From Arthrobacter_N sp051262515 (GTDB lineage Bacteria; Actinomycetota; Actinomycetes; Actinomycetales; Micrococcaceae), in assembly GCF_051262515.1 (NCBI RefSeq), contig NZ_JBIMER010000005.1:131714-195713 (forward strand): a stretch of DNA of 64,000 nt. Reading direction: 5' to 3'. The translations under genes were made by a program, and so were the position numbers. Positions 34,742-44,056 of the stretch are shown piece after piece. The notes beneath the pieces were generated by a model that was not told the DNA's origin, did no database searches, and saw only the letters and a program-made list of their open reading frames with translations. The stretch's first letter is position 1, and each line of letters opens with the position of its first letter.

Positions 34742-35962
34742 TCAAGCCCCGATGCCGGCCACCACGGGACCGAGGACGCGCACCTTCTCCAGCGCGTCGG
34801 CCAGGTCCCGCCGGAGGTCCTCGACGTCCTCCACCCCAACGGAGAGCCGGACCAGGTCCGTGGGCACGGCCAGTTCGGTCCCCCGGACGGACGCGTGCGT
34901 CATCTCCGAGGAATAGCAGACCAGCGATTCGACCCCGCCCAGGCTCACGGACAGCCCGAACAGCCGGGTGGATTCCGCGAAGGCGCGCGCCTGGCGCTCC
35001 CCGCCGGCGAACCGCACCGAGACGATCCCGCCGAACCCCGACATCTGCCGCGCGGCGAGTTCGTGGCCGGGATGCCCGGGCAGGCCCGGGTAGAGCACCT
35101 CGGCGATGCCCGGCTGCTCCCCCAGCCACTCGGCGAGGTCCTGCGCGTTGGAGCAATGCCGTTCCATGCGCAGCCCCAGGGTCTTGAGTCCCCGGGCGGC
35201 CAGATAGCAGTCCTGCGGGCCGGCGACGGCGCCGGCGGCGAACTGCTGGTAGCCGATGCTCTCGGCGAGCGCCTTCCCGCGGTGGGACCTCTCGGCCACG
35301 ACGACGGCGCCGCCCAGGACGTCGGAGTGCCCGCCGATGTACTTCGTGGTCGAATGCACCACGACGTCGGCGCCCAGGTCCAGCGGCCGCTGGAGGTAGG
35401 GGGACGCGAAGGTGTTGTCCACGACCAGGAGCGCCCCGGCGTCGTGGGCGATCCGCGCCCAGCCGGCGATGTCGGCGATGCCGAGCAGCGGGTTCGACGG
35501 CGTCTCCAGCCACAGGATGGCGGTCCTGCCCGGCCGGACGGCCCCCGCGACCGCCGCGAGATCCGTGGTGTCCACCGCCGTGTTGGCCACGCCCCAGGGC
35601 GCCAGGAGGTGGTTGATCAGACGGTTGGTTCCGCCGTAGCCGTCGCCCCCGAGCACGATGTGGTCGCCGGGCAGCAGCAGGGCGCGCAGGAGCGCGTCCT
35701 CGGCGGCCAGCCCGGAGGCGAACGCGAAGCCGGCCGCCCCGCGCTCGAGGGCCGCCAACTGGGTCTCGAAGCCGTTCCGGGTGGGGTTGGAGCCGCGGCT
35801 GTACTCGTGCCCGGCGCGCAGGACGTTGATGCCGTCCTGGATGAACGTGCTGGTCTGGTAGATCGGCGGGATCACGGCGCCGGTGAGCGGGTCCGGCTCC
35901 TGGCCGGCGTGGATGGCGGTGGTGTTGAAGCCGCGGGCGAGCGGATCGGGCGTCGTCGTCAT
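34742..35962 (-). CDS. metB: Cystathionine gamma-synthase
   Basis: The 406-residue trans-sulphuration enzyme uses PLP. The cofactor lysine sits in HSTTKYIGGHSDVLGG (near residue 208), with YSRGSNPTR and LETPSNPLL as phosphate and carboxylate contacts. It joins an activated homoserine with cysteine to give cystathionine. Cystathionine beta- or gamma-lyase activity is the main alternative. It starts immediately after the metY stop and ends the met gene group. Confidence 0.85.
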   Translation of the reverse strand: MTTTPDPLARGFNTTAIHAGQEPDPLTGAVIPPIYQTSTFIQDGINVLRAGHEYSRGSNPTRNGFETQLAALERGAAGFAFASGLAAEDALLRALLLPGDHIVLGGDGYGGTNRLINHLLAPWGVANTAVDTTDLAAVAGAVRPGRTAILWLETPSNPLLGIADIAGWARIAHDAGALLVVDNTFASPYLQRPLDLGADVVVHSTTKYIGGHSDVLGGAVVVAERSHRGKALAESIGYQQFAAGAVAGPQDCYLAARGLKTLGLRMERHCSNAQDLAEWLGEQPGIAEVLYPGLPGHPGHELAARQMSGFGGIVSVRFAGGERQARAFAESTRLFGLSVSLGGVESLVCYSSEMTHASVRGTELAVPTDLVRLSVGVEDVEDLRRDLADALEKVRVLGPVVAGIGA

Positions 35963-35963
35963 G

Positions 35964-37349
35964 TCAGGCCACCCGTCCCGCGAACGCCGGCACGCCGACC
36001 GGGGCGGCGCCCGGGACGTGTCCGGGCGCGAGCGCCGACAGGGCGGCGTCGAGGTCGGCGATCAGGTCGGCCGGTTCCTCGAGCCCCACGGAGATCCGGA
36101 TGGTGGTCTCGGCGATCCCGGCGGCGGCCCGCTGCTCCGGCGTCAGCCTGCAGTGCGTCATGGCCGCCGGGTGCGCGACGAGCGACCGCGTGTCTCCGAG
36201 GTTCGCCGCCAGGACGAACACGCGCAGGGAATCGATGAAGGGTCCCACCGCCGCCGCGGGCGCCGCGAGGTCGAAGGAGAAAACGGATCCGGCGCCCCGG
36301 GGAAAGTCGCGCGCGGCGATTGCGGCGCCGACGTTGTCGGGAACGGACGGGTGGTGCACCCGGGCGACGGCAGGGTGCGCGGACAGGAACCGCGCTATCC
36401 GCTCCGTGTTGGACGCGTGCCGGGCGACGCGCAGGCCCAGGGTCTCGATGCCGCGCAGGATCTCCGCGGCGCTGGCCGGGGACAGCGAGGGGCCGAGGTC
36501 GTGCAGGTACTTGCTGCGGGCGAGCGCCAGGTACGCGCCCCGGCCGTGGCGGTCGGCCAGGCTTTCGTTGCCGTAGCGCGCCTTGGGCGCCGCGAGTTGG
36601 GGCCACTTGTCCGGGTGCGCGGCAAAGTCGAAGTTTCCGGAGTCGACGACTGCGCCGGCCAGCGCCGCGCCGTGGCCGCCGAGGAACTTGGTGGCGGAGT
36701 GCACCACGATGTCCGCGCCGTGTTCGATGGGCCGGTACAGGGCCGGCGTGGCCAGCGTGTTGTCCACGACCACCGGCACACCCGCCCGGTGCGCGGCCGC
36801 GGCGATCGCCCGGAGGTCCGGGAGGGTGGCCAGCGGGTTGGTGATGGATTCGAGCAGGACCGCGCGGGTGTCCGCCGTGATCGCGTCCGCCCAGGCGCCG
36901 GGCACGGCGGGATCGACGAAGTCCACGGTGATGCCGAAGTCGGCGAACGTGTCCGTCAGCAGGTCCACCGTTCCCCCGTACAGCTGCGAGGAGGCCACGA
37001 GGTGCCGGCCGGCGGGGGTGCGCGCGCCGTGTTCGTCCCGCCCGCCCCCGAGGAGGGCCAGGAGGGCGATGGCGACGGCGGACTGGCCGGTCGCCGTCGC
37101 GATGGCGCCGGTCCCCCCTTCCAGGGTGGCGAGGCGCTGCTCCAGCACGGCCACCGTGGGGTTGCCGGTGCGGGTGTAGGTGAAGCCCGGTTTCCTGAGC
37201 GCGAACATCGATCGGGCCGATTCGTAGTCCGGGAACGCGTACGCCGCCGTCTGGTGGATCGGCGGGGCCACGGGGAAATGCGGCCCGGCCGGCTCGTAGC
37301 CGGCGTGGATCTGGTCTGTGGCGGAACAGCCGTGCGCGTTCGTGCTCAT
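35964..37349 (-). CDS. metY: O-acetylhomoserine sulfhydrylase
   Basis: The 461-residue PLP enzyme of the Cys/Met family has TRTGNPTVAVLEQRLATLEGG, the FADFGITVDFVDP segment and lysine in HSATKFLGGHGAALAG. The longer C-terminal half separates it from MetB-type enzymes and fits MetY. It makes homocysteine directly from O-acetylhomoserine and sulphide, a second route beside metB. A gap of 111 bp separates it from metE upstream. Confidence 0.87.
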   Translation of the reverse strand: MSTNAHGCSATDQIHAGYEPAGPHFPVAPPIHQTAAYAFPDYESARSMFALRKPGFTYTRTGNPTVAVLEQRLATLEGGTGAIATATGQSAVAIALLALLGGGRDEHGARTPAGRHLVASSQLYGGTVDLLTDTFADFGITVDFVDPAVPGAWADAITADTRAVLLESITNPLATLPDLRAIAAAAHRAGVPVVVDNTLATPALYRPIEHGADIVVHSATKFLGGHGAALAGAVVDSGNFDFAAHPDKWPQLAAPKARYGNESLADRHGRGAYLALARSKYLHDLGPSLSPASAAEILRGIETLGLRVARHASNTERIARFLSAHPAVARVHHPSVPDNVGAAIAARDFPRGAGSVFSFDLAAPAAAVGPFIDSLRVFVLAANLGDTRSLVAHPAAMTHCRLTPEQRAAAGIAETTIRISVGLEEPADLIADLDAALSALAPGHVPGAAPVGVPAFAGRVA

Positions 37350-37460
37350 GGGAAGGGGCTCCTTCGTCAGGGGTGGGGGCGGTGCCCGGCCCGCCAGGGG
37401 CCGGGCACCGCGGTCTTGCGGTGTTGCGGTGCTGCTGGTGCGCTGGCGCTACCGGTCCGC

Positions 37461-39872
37461 TCAGGCGGTGTGGTCCTGGGCCGCCAGGTCGCCGGTCCCG
37501 ACGGTGGCGTCCAGTTCGGCGCGCACCGCGGCGGTGGCGTCGACCAGGTTGCGCAGCGCCGCCGTCGTCTCCTGGTATCCGCGGGTCTTGAGCCCGCAGT
37601 CCGGGTTGATCCACAGGTGGCGCGCCGGCACCGCCGTCAGCGCGGTTCGGATGAGGTCCGTGACCTCCGCCGTGGAGGGCACCCGCGGGGAGTGGATGTC
37701 GTAGACGCCCGGGCCGATCCCGCGTTCGTAGCCGTATCCGGCCAGGTCCCCGACGACCTCGAGGCGGGACCTGGCCGCCTCGATGCTGGTCACGTCGGCG
37801 TTCAGGCCGTCGATGGCGCGGATGACCTCGCCGAACTCGGAGTAGCACAGGTGCGTGTGGATCTGGGTGTCCGTGCGCACGCCCGAGGTCGCCAGACGGA
37901 AGGAATTCACCGACCAGTCGAGGTAGGCCTCCTGGTCCTCGGCGCGCAGCGGCAGCAGTTCGCGCAGGGCCGGCTCGTCGACCTGGATGATCGCGGTGCC
38001 CGCGGTCTCGAGGTCGGCGATCTCGTCGCGCAGCGCGAGCGCCACCTGGTTCGCCGTCTCGGACAGCGGCTGGTCCTCACGGACGAAGGACCACGCGAGG
38101 ATGGTCACCGGACCGGTCAGCATGCCCTTGAGCGGACGCGGGGTCAGGGACTGCGCGTACGCGGTCCACGGGACGGTGAACGCCCCCGGGCGGCTGACGT
38201 CTCCCCAGAGGATCGACGGACGGGTGCAGCGTGAACCGTAGGACTGGACCCATCCGTGCTCGGTGGTCTCGAACCCGTCGAAGTTCTCGGCGAAGTACTG
38301 GACCATGTCGTTGCGCTCGGGCTCGCCGTGGACCAGCACGTCCAGGCCGAGGTCCTCCTGGAGCCGCACCACGCGGGCGATCTCCTCGCGCAGGAAGCCC
38401 TCGTAGGCCGCATCCGTGATGGCGCCGTTGCGCTGCCCGGAGCGGGCCTTGCGGACGTCGCCGGTCTGCGGGAAGGAACCGATCGTGGTGGTCGGAAGCA
38501 CCGGCAGCCCGAGCCGCTCCTGCTGCGCCGCCGCGCGGACGGCGCCGTCGGGCCGGGTGAAGTCCGCGGCCGTGAGGCTCCCGGTCCGCCGGCGGATGGC
38601 CTCCTTGCGGACGCCTTCGCCGGTGGCCCGCGCCGCGAGGGCCGCGGTGGCCGCCCCGACCTCGTCCGCGATGGCGTCCGGCCCGGTGGCGAGTCCGCGG
38701 GCCAGGGTAAGGACCTCGGTGGTCTTCTCGTCCGCGAACGCCAGCCAGTCCCGCAGGTGGCCCGGGAGGTTGGTCTCGATGTCGACCTGGTGCGGGACGT
38801 GGAACAGCGACGTCGAGGTCGCGACGGACACCTTGCCGCCGCCCGCGGCCAACTTGTCCAGCGTGGACAGCGACGCGGCGAGGTCGTTGCGCCAGATGTT
38901 GTGGCCGTTCACGACGCCGGCGACCAGCGTCGCGGCGCCGCCGTTGGCGGCGCGGAAGGCATCCACCCCGGCGTCGGCCAGGGCGTCCCCGGCGACGAGG
39001 TCCGCGTGCACTGCCTGGACGCCGGCGGACGCGAGCAGTGCGAGGGCCTCACCTGGCGCGCGGCGGTTTCCGGCGGTGCCGTAGCCGGTGGTGACGAACA
39101 GGGCCGGCCCCGAGCCGGCCCGCGTTGCGGCGGCCAGCGCACGGTAGGCGCCCTCGACGACGCCGCCGGCGACGGCCAGTTCGCCGCCGCGGTCGGTGAC
39201 CAGGGCCGGCTCGTCCAGCTGCACCCATTCGGCGCCGGCGTCTCCGAGCGCGTCGATGATGCCCTCGTAGGCGGCAACGGCGTCGTCCAGCCGCGACAAC
39301 GGGTCGAAGCCCTCGGGTGCGCCGTCCTCGGCCTTGGCCAGCAGCAGGTAGGTCACCGGGCCAACCAGGACGGGACGGAGGGTGTTTCCGCGGCGGCTCT
39401 GCCGGGCCACGAGGCTGGTGAGGCGGTGGGCAAGCGGCGCGAACGTCGTGTCCGGGCCGATCTCCGGGACCAGGTAGTGGTAGTTCGTGTCGAACCACTT
39501 GGTCATTTCCAGCGGCGGGCGCTCGGCGTCGCCGCGGGCCAGCGTGAAGTACCCGTCGGTGTCCAGCGACCCGTCCGATTCGGCGAGGTCGGCGAAGCGC
39601 GTCGGCAAGGCGCCGAGGGCGGCGGTGGTGTCCAGCACCTGGTCGTAGAGGGCGAAGTCGGCGGGGATGGAGGAGTCCGCCGCGCCGAGTCCGAGGCCGG
39701 TCAGCCGGTCGATGGTGGCGTCCTGCAGGGCCTCGGACGCCCGGTCCAGGCCGTCGGCGTCGAGCTTGCCGGCCCAGTGGGCCTCGATGGCGCGCTTGAG
39801 TTCGCGGTTCGGTCCGATCCGCGGGTATCCGAGGATGGTGGCGGCGGGGAAGCTGTGCTGGTGGGTGGTCAT
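37461..39872 (-). CDS. metE: Cobalamin-independent methionine synthase
   Basis: The 803-residue enzyme transfers a methyl group from 5-methyl-tetrahydropteroyl-polyglutamate to homocysteine. The N-terminal half starts GYPRIGPNRELKRAIEAHW. The C-terminal half has the zinc site: His and Cys in QIHTHLCYSEFGEV and Cys in WINPDCGLKTR. TTIGSFPQT marks the start of the second barrel. ATG at 39872 has AAGGAG 8 nt upstream; longer readings lack homology. It follows metF after 55 bp. Confidence 0.95.
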   Translation of the reverse strand: MTTHQHSFPAATILGYPRIGPNRELKRAIEAHWAGKLDADGLDRASEALQDATIDRLTGLGLGAADSSIPADFALYDQVLDTTAALGALPTRFADLAESDGSLDTDGYFTLARGDAERPPLEMTKWFDTNYHYLVPEIGPDTTFAPLAHRLTSLVARQSRRGNTLRPVLVGPVTYLLLAKAEDGAPEGFDPLSRLDDAVAAYEGIIDALGDAGAEWVQLDEPALVTDRGGELAVAGGVVEGAYRALAAATRAGSGPALFVTTGYGTAGNRRAPGEALALLASAGVQAVHADLVAGDALADAGVDAFRAANGGAATLVAGVVNGHNIWRNDLAASLSTLDKLAAGGGKVSVATSTSLFHVPHQVDIETNLPGHLRDWLAFADEKTTEVLTLARGLATGPDAIADEVGAATAALAARATGEGVRKEAIRRRTGSLTAADFTRPDGAVRAAAQQERLGLPVLPTTTIGSFPQTGDVRKARSGQRNGAITDAAYEGFLREEIARVVRLQEDLGLDVLVHGEPERNDMVQYFAENFDGFETTEHGWVQSYGSRCTRPSILWGDVSRPGAFTVPWTAYAQSLTPRPLKGMLTGPVTILAWSFVREDQPLSETANQVALALRDEIADLETAGTAIIQVDEPALRELLPLRAEDQEAYLDWSVNSFRLATSGVRTDTQIHTHLCYSEFGEVIRAIDGLNADVTSIEAARSRLEVVGDLAGYGYERGIGPGVYDIHSPRVPSTAEVTDLIRTALTAVPARHLWINPDCGLKTRGYQETTAALRNLVDATAAVRAELDATVGTGDLAAQDHTA

Positions 39873-39927
39873 GGTGGTGCTCCTTTTGCGGTGAATCGGT
39901 CGGTGGGTCGGTGTGCGTGCGCGCCGC

Positions 39928-40836
39928 CTAGGCGGGCACGCGTTGCGGTGCTGCCTTGGAGATCTCGAGCGCCTCGACGACGTCCAGCGAGCCCTGCGGA
40001 TCGTTGAACGTGTAGAGGTGCAGGCCGGGGGCGCCGTCATCGAACGCGCCCTTGGCCAGCTCGACGGCGCTGGCGACGCCGATCCGGCGTCGTTCGCCGT
40101 CGCTGTCCGCCGTTTCGAGGCGGTGCAGCAGGTCCCTGCCCGGTTCGACGCCGGACATCGCGGCGAGGCGGGTCAGGCGCCGCACGCTGTCGAACGGGAT
40201 GATGCCGGGGACGATCGGGATCCTGACCCCGGCGCGGCGCGCGGCCTCCACGAGGCCGGTGTAGTCGGAGCGCTCGAAGTAGACCTGGGTGATGGCGAAG
40301 TTGGCGCCGGAACGCTCCTTCGCCAGCAGCACCTCGACGTCGTGCTCGAACGACGGCGACTCCGGGTGCCGGCGCGGATACGCCGCCACCCCGACGGCCA
40401 GCCTGCCGCCGGCCAACGACGCCGCATGGCGCCGCTCGACGCCGCGGATCAGCTCCACCAGCTCGCCGGCGTAGCGGAGCTCCCCGCGGTTCGCGTCCGG
40501 CTCCGCGGGGAGGTCCCCGCGCAGTGCCAGCACCCCGCGGACGCCCAGCCCGACCAGGCGGGTGACAAGGGCGTCCAGGGTGGCGCGGCTCTCCCCCACG
40601 CAGATCAGGTGCGCCAGGGGCCGCAGCGCGGTGTTGCGGACCAGGTGGCCCACGAGTTCGATGGTGGCCTCGCGGCGGGCAGGCGTCCCGCTGGAGGTGA
40701 CGGACACGTAGTCGGGGTTGGTGCCGGCCAGCGCCTCGATGGTCTCGAAGACCCTGGCGGCGGCGCGTTCGTTGGCCGGCGGGTACAGCTCGTAGGACAG
40801 CGCCGGTGGGGCGGCGCCGACGTTGTGTTCGGACAT
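39928..40836 (-). CDS. metF: 5,10-methylenetetrahydrofolate reductase
   Basis: The 302-residue flavoenzyme reduces methylene-tetrahydrofolate to the methyl donor used by MetE next door. It has SYELYPPANE at the start, PDYVSVTSSG, ALRGDLP and GANFAITQVYFE, all MTHFR motifs. ATG at 40836 is set by GAGGAG 8 nt upstream, which lies in a hairpin below a SAM riboswitch. It heads the metF-metE-metY-metB group. Confidence 0.92.
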   Translation of the reverse strand: MSEHNVGAAPPALSYELYPPANERAAARVFETIEALAGTNPDYVSVTSSGTPARREATIELVGHLVRNTALRPLAHLICVGESRATLDALVTRLVGLGVRGVLALRGDLPAEPDANRGELRYAGELVELIRGVERRHAASLAGGRLAVGVAAYPRRHPESPSFEHDVEVLLAKERSGANFAITQVYFERSDYTGLVEAARRAGVRIPIVPGIIPFDSVRRLTRLAAMSGVEPGRDLLHRLETADSDGERRRIGVASAVELAKGAFDDGAPGLHLYTFNDPQGSLDVVEALEISKAAPQRVPA

Positions 40837-40840
40837 GGTT

Positions 40841-40866
40841 CTCCTCGCATTGTCACAGCGAAGGAG
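40841..40866 (-). promoter_or_regulatory. Hairpin sequestering the metF ribosome binding site
   Basis: On the minus strand CTCCTTCGC (40858-40866) can pair with GCGAGGAG (40841-40848) across a 9-nt loop, leaving one bulged T. The second arm is the ribosome binding site of metF. It lies about 60 nt downstream of the SAM aptamer and is the likely expression platform. Confidence 0.6.
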
Positions 40867-40924
40867 TGCGGCGGCGGTCCGGTCCGGTGGCATGCCGCGG
40901 GTCCGGGTGGCGTCGCTGATGCGT

Positions 40925-41028
40925 CTCCATCGCTTCTGGCGGTAGCACCGTTCGCGCGGCCCCCACGGGGCCCTCGGATGGTTGCTGCGGCGTCATCGAT
41001 CCAGATCTCTCGGCCGCTCTTGATGGTT
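40925..41028 (-). ncRNA. SAM riboswitch, S-box clan (SAM-I/SAM-IV)
   Basis: On the minus strand CCATC opens P1 and closes with GATGG at the 3' end (40927-40931). Inside are AAGAGCGGCCGAGAGA, GATGACGCCGC (P2 partner and kink-turn), the invariant GCAACC, a GGCCCC / GGGGCC P3 hairpin, and GGTGCTA. These are the conserved parts of S-box-type riboswitches. It precedes metF-metE-metY-metB, which fits feedback by S-adenosylmethionine. The exact subtype needs a covariance-model score. Confidence 0.85.
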
Positions 41029-41038
41029 GGGTTCCACT

Positions 41039-41068
41039 ATCTAACGCAGGGCCCGGACGGCCCCGCAA
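41039..41068 (-). promoter_or_regulatory. Candidate promoter of the SAM-riboswitch leader
   Basis: On the minus strand TTGCGG (41063-41068) and TTAGAT (41039-41044) are spaced 18 bp apart and would start transcription just before the riboswitch aptamer. Confidence 0.4.
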
Positions 41069-41237
41069 GCCGTCCGTCGCGCGGCGCTTCATCATCCGGA
41101 ATATGACCGGTTGTGACCGGCGCCGGGCCGCCACGCGCGTCACCGGGCCGCCGCACCGCGTCATGTGAAGCGATTGTGACGCGCCCGGCGGGCGGGGCGC
41201 GGGACCGGGGACGGGTGCGTCGCCGCGGAGCGCGCCT

Positions 41238-41243
41238 TAGGCT
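41238..41243 (+). promoter_or_regulatory. -10 box (TAGGCT) for a leaderless ATPase transcript
   Basis: TAGGCT fits TANNNT and ends 7 nt before the ATG at 41251; there is no ribosome binding site between. Confidence 0.5.
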
Positions 41244-41250
41244 GGGTGCC

Positions 41251-42930
41251 ATGTCGACGAGCGCAGCGGCCGGGCAGGCCGAAAAGATCAAGTCCGGCTA
41301 CACCTTCGAGGGACCCTGCGTGGACCTGGGGGCGGCGCTGGTCGGGGGCGAGGTCCATCCTGACGCACGGGTGCGGCTCCCCCTGCGCATGATGAACCGC
41401 CATGGCCTGGTGGCCGGCGCGACCGGCACGGGCAAGACCATCACGCTGCAGGTCATGGCCGAACAGCTCTCCGCCAACGGCGTACCGGTGTTCCTGACGG
41501 ACATCAAGGGGGATCTCACCGGCCTCTCGACGCCGGGGACTCCCAGCGACAAGCTGCTGGCCCGCACCAGGAGCGTGGGCATGGACTGGACGCCCAAAAC
41601 CTTCCCGGTGGAGTATTTTTCCCTCGGCGGCGACGGCGCCGGCATTCCGGTCCGGGCGACGATCTCCTCCTTCGGTCCCCTGTTGCTCTCGCGGATCATG
41701 GAGCTGAACGAAACGCAGGAGTCGAGCCTGCAGCTGATCTTCCACTACGCGGACACAAAGGACCTGCTGCTCTACGACCTCAAGGACCTCCGGGCCGTGA
41801 TCTCGCACCTGACCGGCGACGAGGGCAAGGCGGAACTCCGGGAGCTCGGCGGGCTGTCGAAGGCCACCGCGGGCGTGATCCTGCGTGAACTCGTGGCGCT
41901 GGAGGCCCAGGGCCTGGAGAAGTTCTTCGGCGAGCCGGAGTTCGACACCGCCGAGCTGCTGCGCATGGCACCGGACGGCCGCGGCGTCATCTCCTGCCTC
42001 GAGCTTCCGACGATTCTGCAGAAGCCGCTGGTGTTCTCCACGTTCTTGGTGTGGCTGCTCGCGGACCTCTTCGAGGAGCTCCCCGAAGTGGGGGACGCCG
42101 ACAAGCCCAAGCTCGTGTTCTTCCTGGACGAGGCCCATCTGCTGTTCCGTGACGCGTCGAAGGCGTTCCTCGACTCGATCATGACCACCGTGCGCCTGAT
42201 CCGGTCCAAGGGGGTCGGCGTGTTCTTCGTGACGCAGACGCCCAAAGACGTCCCGGCGGATGTGCTGGGACAGCTCGCGAACCGCGTGCAGCACGCGCTG
42301 CGGGCGTTCACCCCCGACGACGCCAAGGCGCTGCGAGCCACCGTTTCCACGTTCCCCGTCAGCGACTACGACCTCGAGGAGGCCCTCACCCAGGCCGGCA
42401 CGGGCGAGGCGATCGTGACCGTGATGAACGAAAACGGCGCTCCGACGCCGGTCGCGTGGACGCGCATGTGGACACCGGAGTCGACGATGGGCGCCTCGGC
42501 CGCGGAGGTCGTCGCCCGGACGGTCTCCGAATCGGCCCTGCTGTCCGTCTATGGAACCGTGACGGACCGCGAGTCCGCCTACGAGGTCCTCAAGGGCAGG
42601 GCGACGGCGGAGCCCGCGCCCGGTTCCGCCACGGGCGGTTCGGTGGCCGGCCGGGTGCCGGGCGCCGGACAGTCACAGGAGGACATCGATGCGGAATCGC
42701 GCCGCATCGAGGAGGACATCCTGGGGCGGCCCGGCAGCCTCCCGAACTCCGCACCCCCGTCCCGCGGGGGCGATCCTGTTCCGGCCCCCCGCGGGCGGAA
42801 GCAGGCGCCGGAGCGCGTGCCGAAACAGGAACAGAACCCGATGATGGATTTCGCCGTCCAGGCCGCAGGGGTCATCGGCAAGGAACTGCTCCGGGGCATG
42901 TTCGGTACCAAGCGGCGCCGCCGCCGCTGA
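41251..42930 (+). CDS. HerA-like ATPase, DUF853 family
   Basis: The 559-residue protein belongs to the DUF853 / YjgR group of FtsK-HerA ATPases. Walker A GATGTGKT is at residues 56-63, DIKGDLTGLS follows, and Walker B is KLVFFLDEAHLLF (near 290). Later FFVTQTPKDVP and the LGQLANRVQHALRAFTP block are characteristic. A Pro/Gly/Arg-rich stretch (about 455-530) precedes a short hydrophobic end and a terminal R-R-R-R-R. DNA translocation is likely from the family but no biological role is established. The start is ATG with a -10 box 7 nt upstream. Confidence 0.88.
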   Translation: MSTSAAAGQAEKIKSGYTFEGPCVDLGAALVGGEVHPDARVRLPLRMMNRHGLVAGATGTGKTITLQVMAEQLSANGVPVFLTDIKGDLTGLSTPGTPSDKLLARTRSVGMDWTPKTFPVEYFSLGGDGAGIPVRATISSFGPLLLSRIMELNETQESSLQLIFHYADTKDLLLYDLKDLRAVISHLTGDEGKAELRELGGLSKATAGVILRELVALEAQGLEKFFGEPEFDTAELLRMAPDGRGVISCLELPTILQKPLVFSTFLVWLLADLFEELPEVGDADKPKLVFFLDEAHLLFRDASKAFLDSIMTTVRLIRSKGVGVFFVTQTPKDVPADVLGQLANRVQHALRAFTPDDAKALRATVSTFPVSDYDLEEALTQAGTGEAIVTVMNENGAPTPVAWTRMWTPESTMGASAAEVVARTVSESALLSVYGTVTDRESAYEVLKGRATAEPAPGSATGGSVAGRVPGAGQSQEDIDAESRRIEEDILGRPGSLPNSAPPSRGGDPVPAPRGRKQAPERVPKQEQNPMMDFAVQAAGVIGKELLRGMFGTKRRRRR

Positions 42931-42964
42931 CCTCCGCGGTGCCTACCGGGAGGACGCGGGCCGG

Positions 42965-42970
42965 TAACGT
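42965..42970 (+). promoter_or_regulatory. -10 box (TAACGT) for a leaderless transcript
   Basis: TAACGT fits TANNNT and ends 7 nt before the GTG at 42978. The intervening AGGAGGG is too close to that GTG to be a useful ribosome binding site, so leaderless initiation is the better reading. Confidence 0.45.
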
Positions 42971-42977
42971 AGGAGGG

Positions 42978-43970
42978 GTGCAGAACGGTTCCCCCCTCGT
43001 GAAAGTAGTCGCCGTGTGGCTGGCCGCGCTGATGGTTGTGGCCGTCGCCGCCGTCGTCACCGTGACCATGGTCAACCAGCGCGTGTTCGGCCCGGAGCGC
43101 CTGGTGACCGACTACTTCGCGCTGCTCCAGGCCGGCGAAGGCGAGCAGGCCCTTGGGCTTGTGGGCGCCGAGGTGCCCCCGGGCAATGCGCTCCTGCTGG
43201 ACGGCGAGGGCCTGAAGGCCTCCGTCGCGCCGATCACCGACTTCCGCGTGGCCGGGACCAGCCGGCTGTCCGGCGGGCACGTCGAAGTGACCACCACCTA
43301 CAGCGTGAACGAATCCGACCACCAGACCGTGTTCCGGCTGCGCAAGTCCGGCAGCGAGTGGATGTTTTTCGACCGGTGGCGGTTCGAGGCGCCACACCTG
43401 CCGGTGCTCCAGGTCAGGGCGGACACCACGAACGAAGTCCGGGTCAACGGCCTGGCCTCCCCCCTGTCCAAGGGCGTCCAGGGCGTGCCCACCATGTTGC
43501 CTTCCGTCGTCGAGGCCAGCTACGAGACCAAGTACTTCGAGGCGCCGGCCAAGACGCGCGTCGTCGACGCCGGCCCGGCGGCCGAGCGCGAGCCGCTGGA
43601 CCTCGTCACCCGTCCCACCGAGCGACTGGTCGACGAGATCGACGAACAGATCCGCGGCTACCTCGACGGCTGCACGGCGCAGCAGGTCCTGAAGCCGGCC
43701 GCCTGCCCCCTGAGCTACAGCACCAACGCCCGCGTTTCCGCCGACACCATCAAGTGGGACGTGGTCGGCTACCCCAAGATCGACGTCGAGGCGTACCAGG
43801 GCGGGTGGGTGCTCCGCCCGCTCGAGGTCGACACCCGGCTGACCCTCGTGGAACAGGACCTGATGACCGGCGCGTTCCAGGAGAAGACGGTGACGGAGTC
43901 GTTTGGCTTCACGGCCAGGCTCAGCGTCGGCCCGGAGTCCGTGTCCGTCACTCCCGTGACGGGAGAGTAG
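42978..43970 (+). CDS. Unknown membrane-anchored protein
   Basis: The 330-residue protein has one N-terminal membrane helix (about residues 9-30) and an extracytoplasmic remainder. Residues 40-140 look like a lumazine/NTF2-like fold (LVTDYFALLQAGEGEQALGL, then VEVTTTYSVNESDHQTVFRL). A second domain has two Cys in C-T-A-Q-Q-V-L-K-P-A-A-C and ends with a run of beta strands. I do not recognise a named family. The start may be GTG 42978 (with a -10 box 7 nt upstream) or GTG 42999. It follows the HerA-like gene by 47 bp. Confidence 0.65.
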   Translation: MQNGSPLVKVVAVWLAALMVVAVAAVVTVTMVNQRVFGPERLVTDYFALLQAGEGEQALGLVGAEVPPGNALLLDGEGLKASVAPITDFRVAGTSRLSGGHVEVTTTYSVNESDHQTVFRLRKSGSEWMFFDRWRFEAPHLPVLQVRADTTNEVRVNGLASPLSKGVQGVPTMLPSVVEASYETKYFEAPAKTRVVDAGPAAEREPLDLVTRPTERLVDEIDEQIRGYLDGCTAQQVLKPAACPLSYSTNARVSADTIKWDVVGYPKIDVEAYQGGWVLRPLEVDTRLTLVEQDLMTGAFQEKTVTESFGFTARLSVGPESVSVTPVTGE

Positions 43971-44056
43971 CCGGCCCGCCCGCGGGGTCCGGCCGCCCCA
44001 AACCCTTTGGTGAGACTCAGTATCTTGACGTGAGCCTCGGTTTCACAGGAGACTAT

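Noticed and set aside
36015..37349. Large open frames opposite metY and metB (for example 34730-36238 and 35883-38234, plus strand)
   Set aside because: Antisense shadows; the minus strand holds complete PLP-enzyme motifs.
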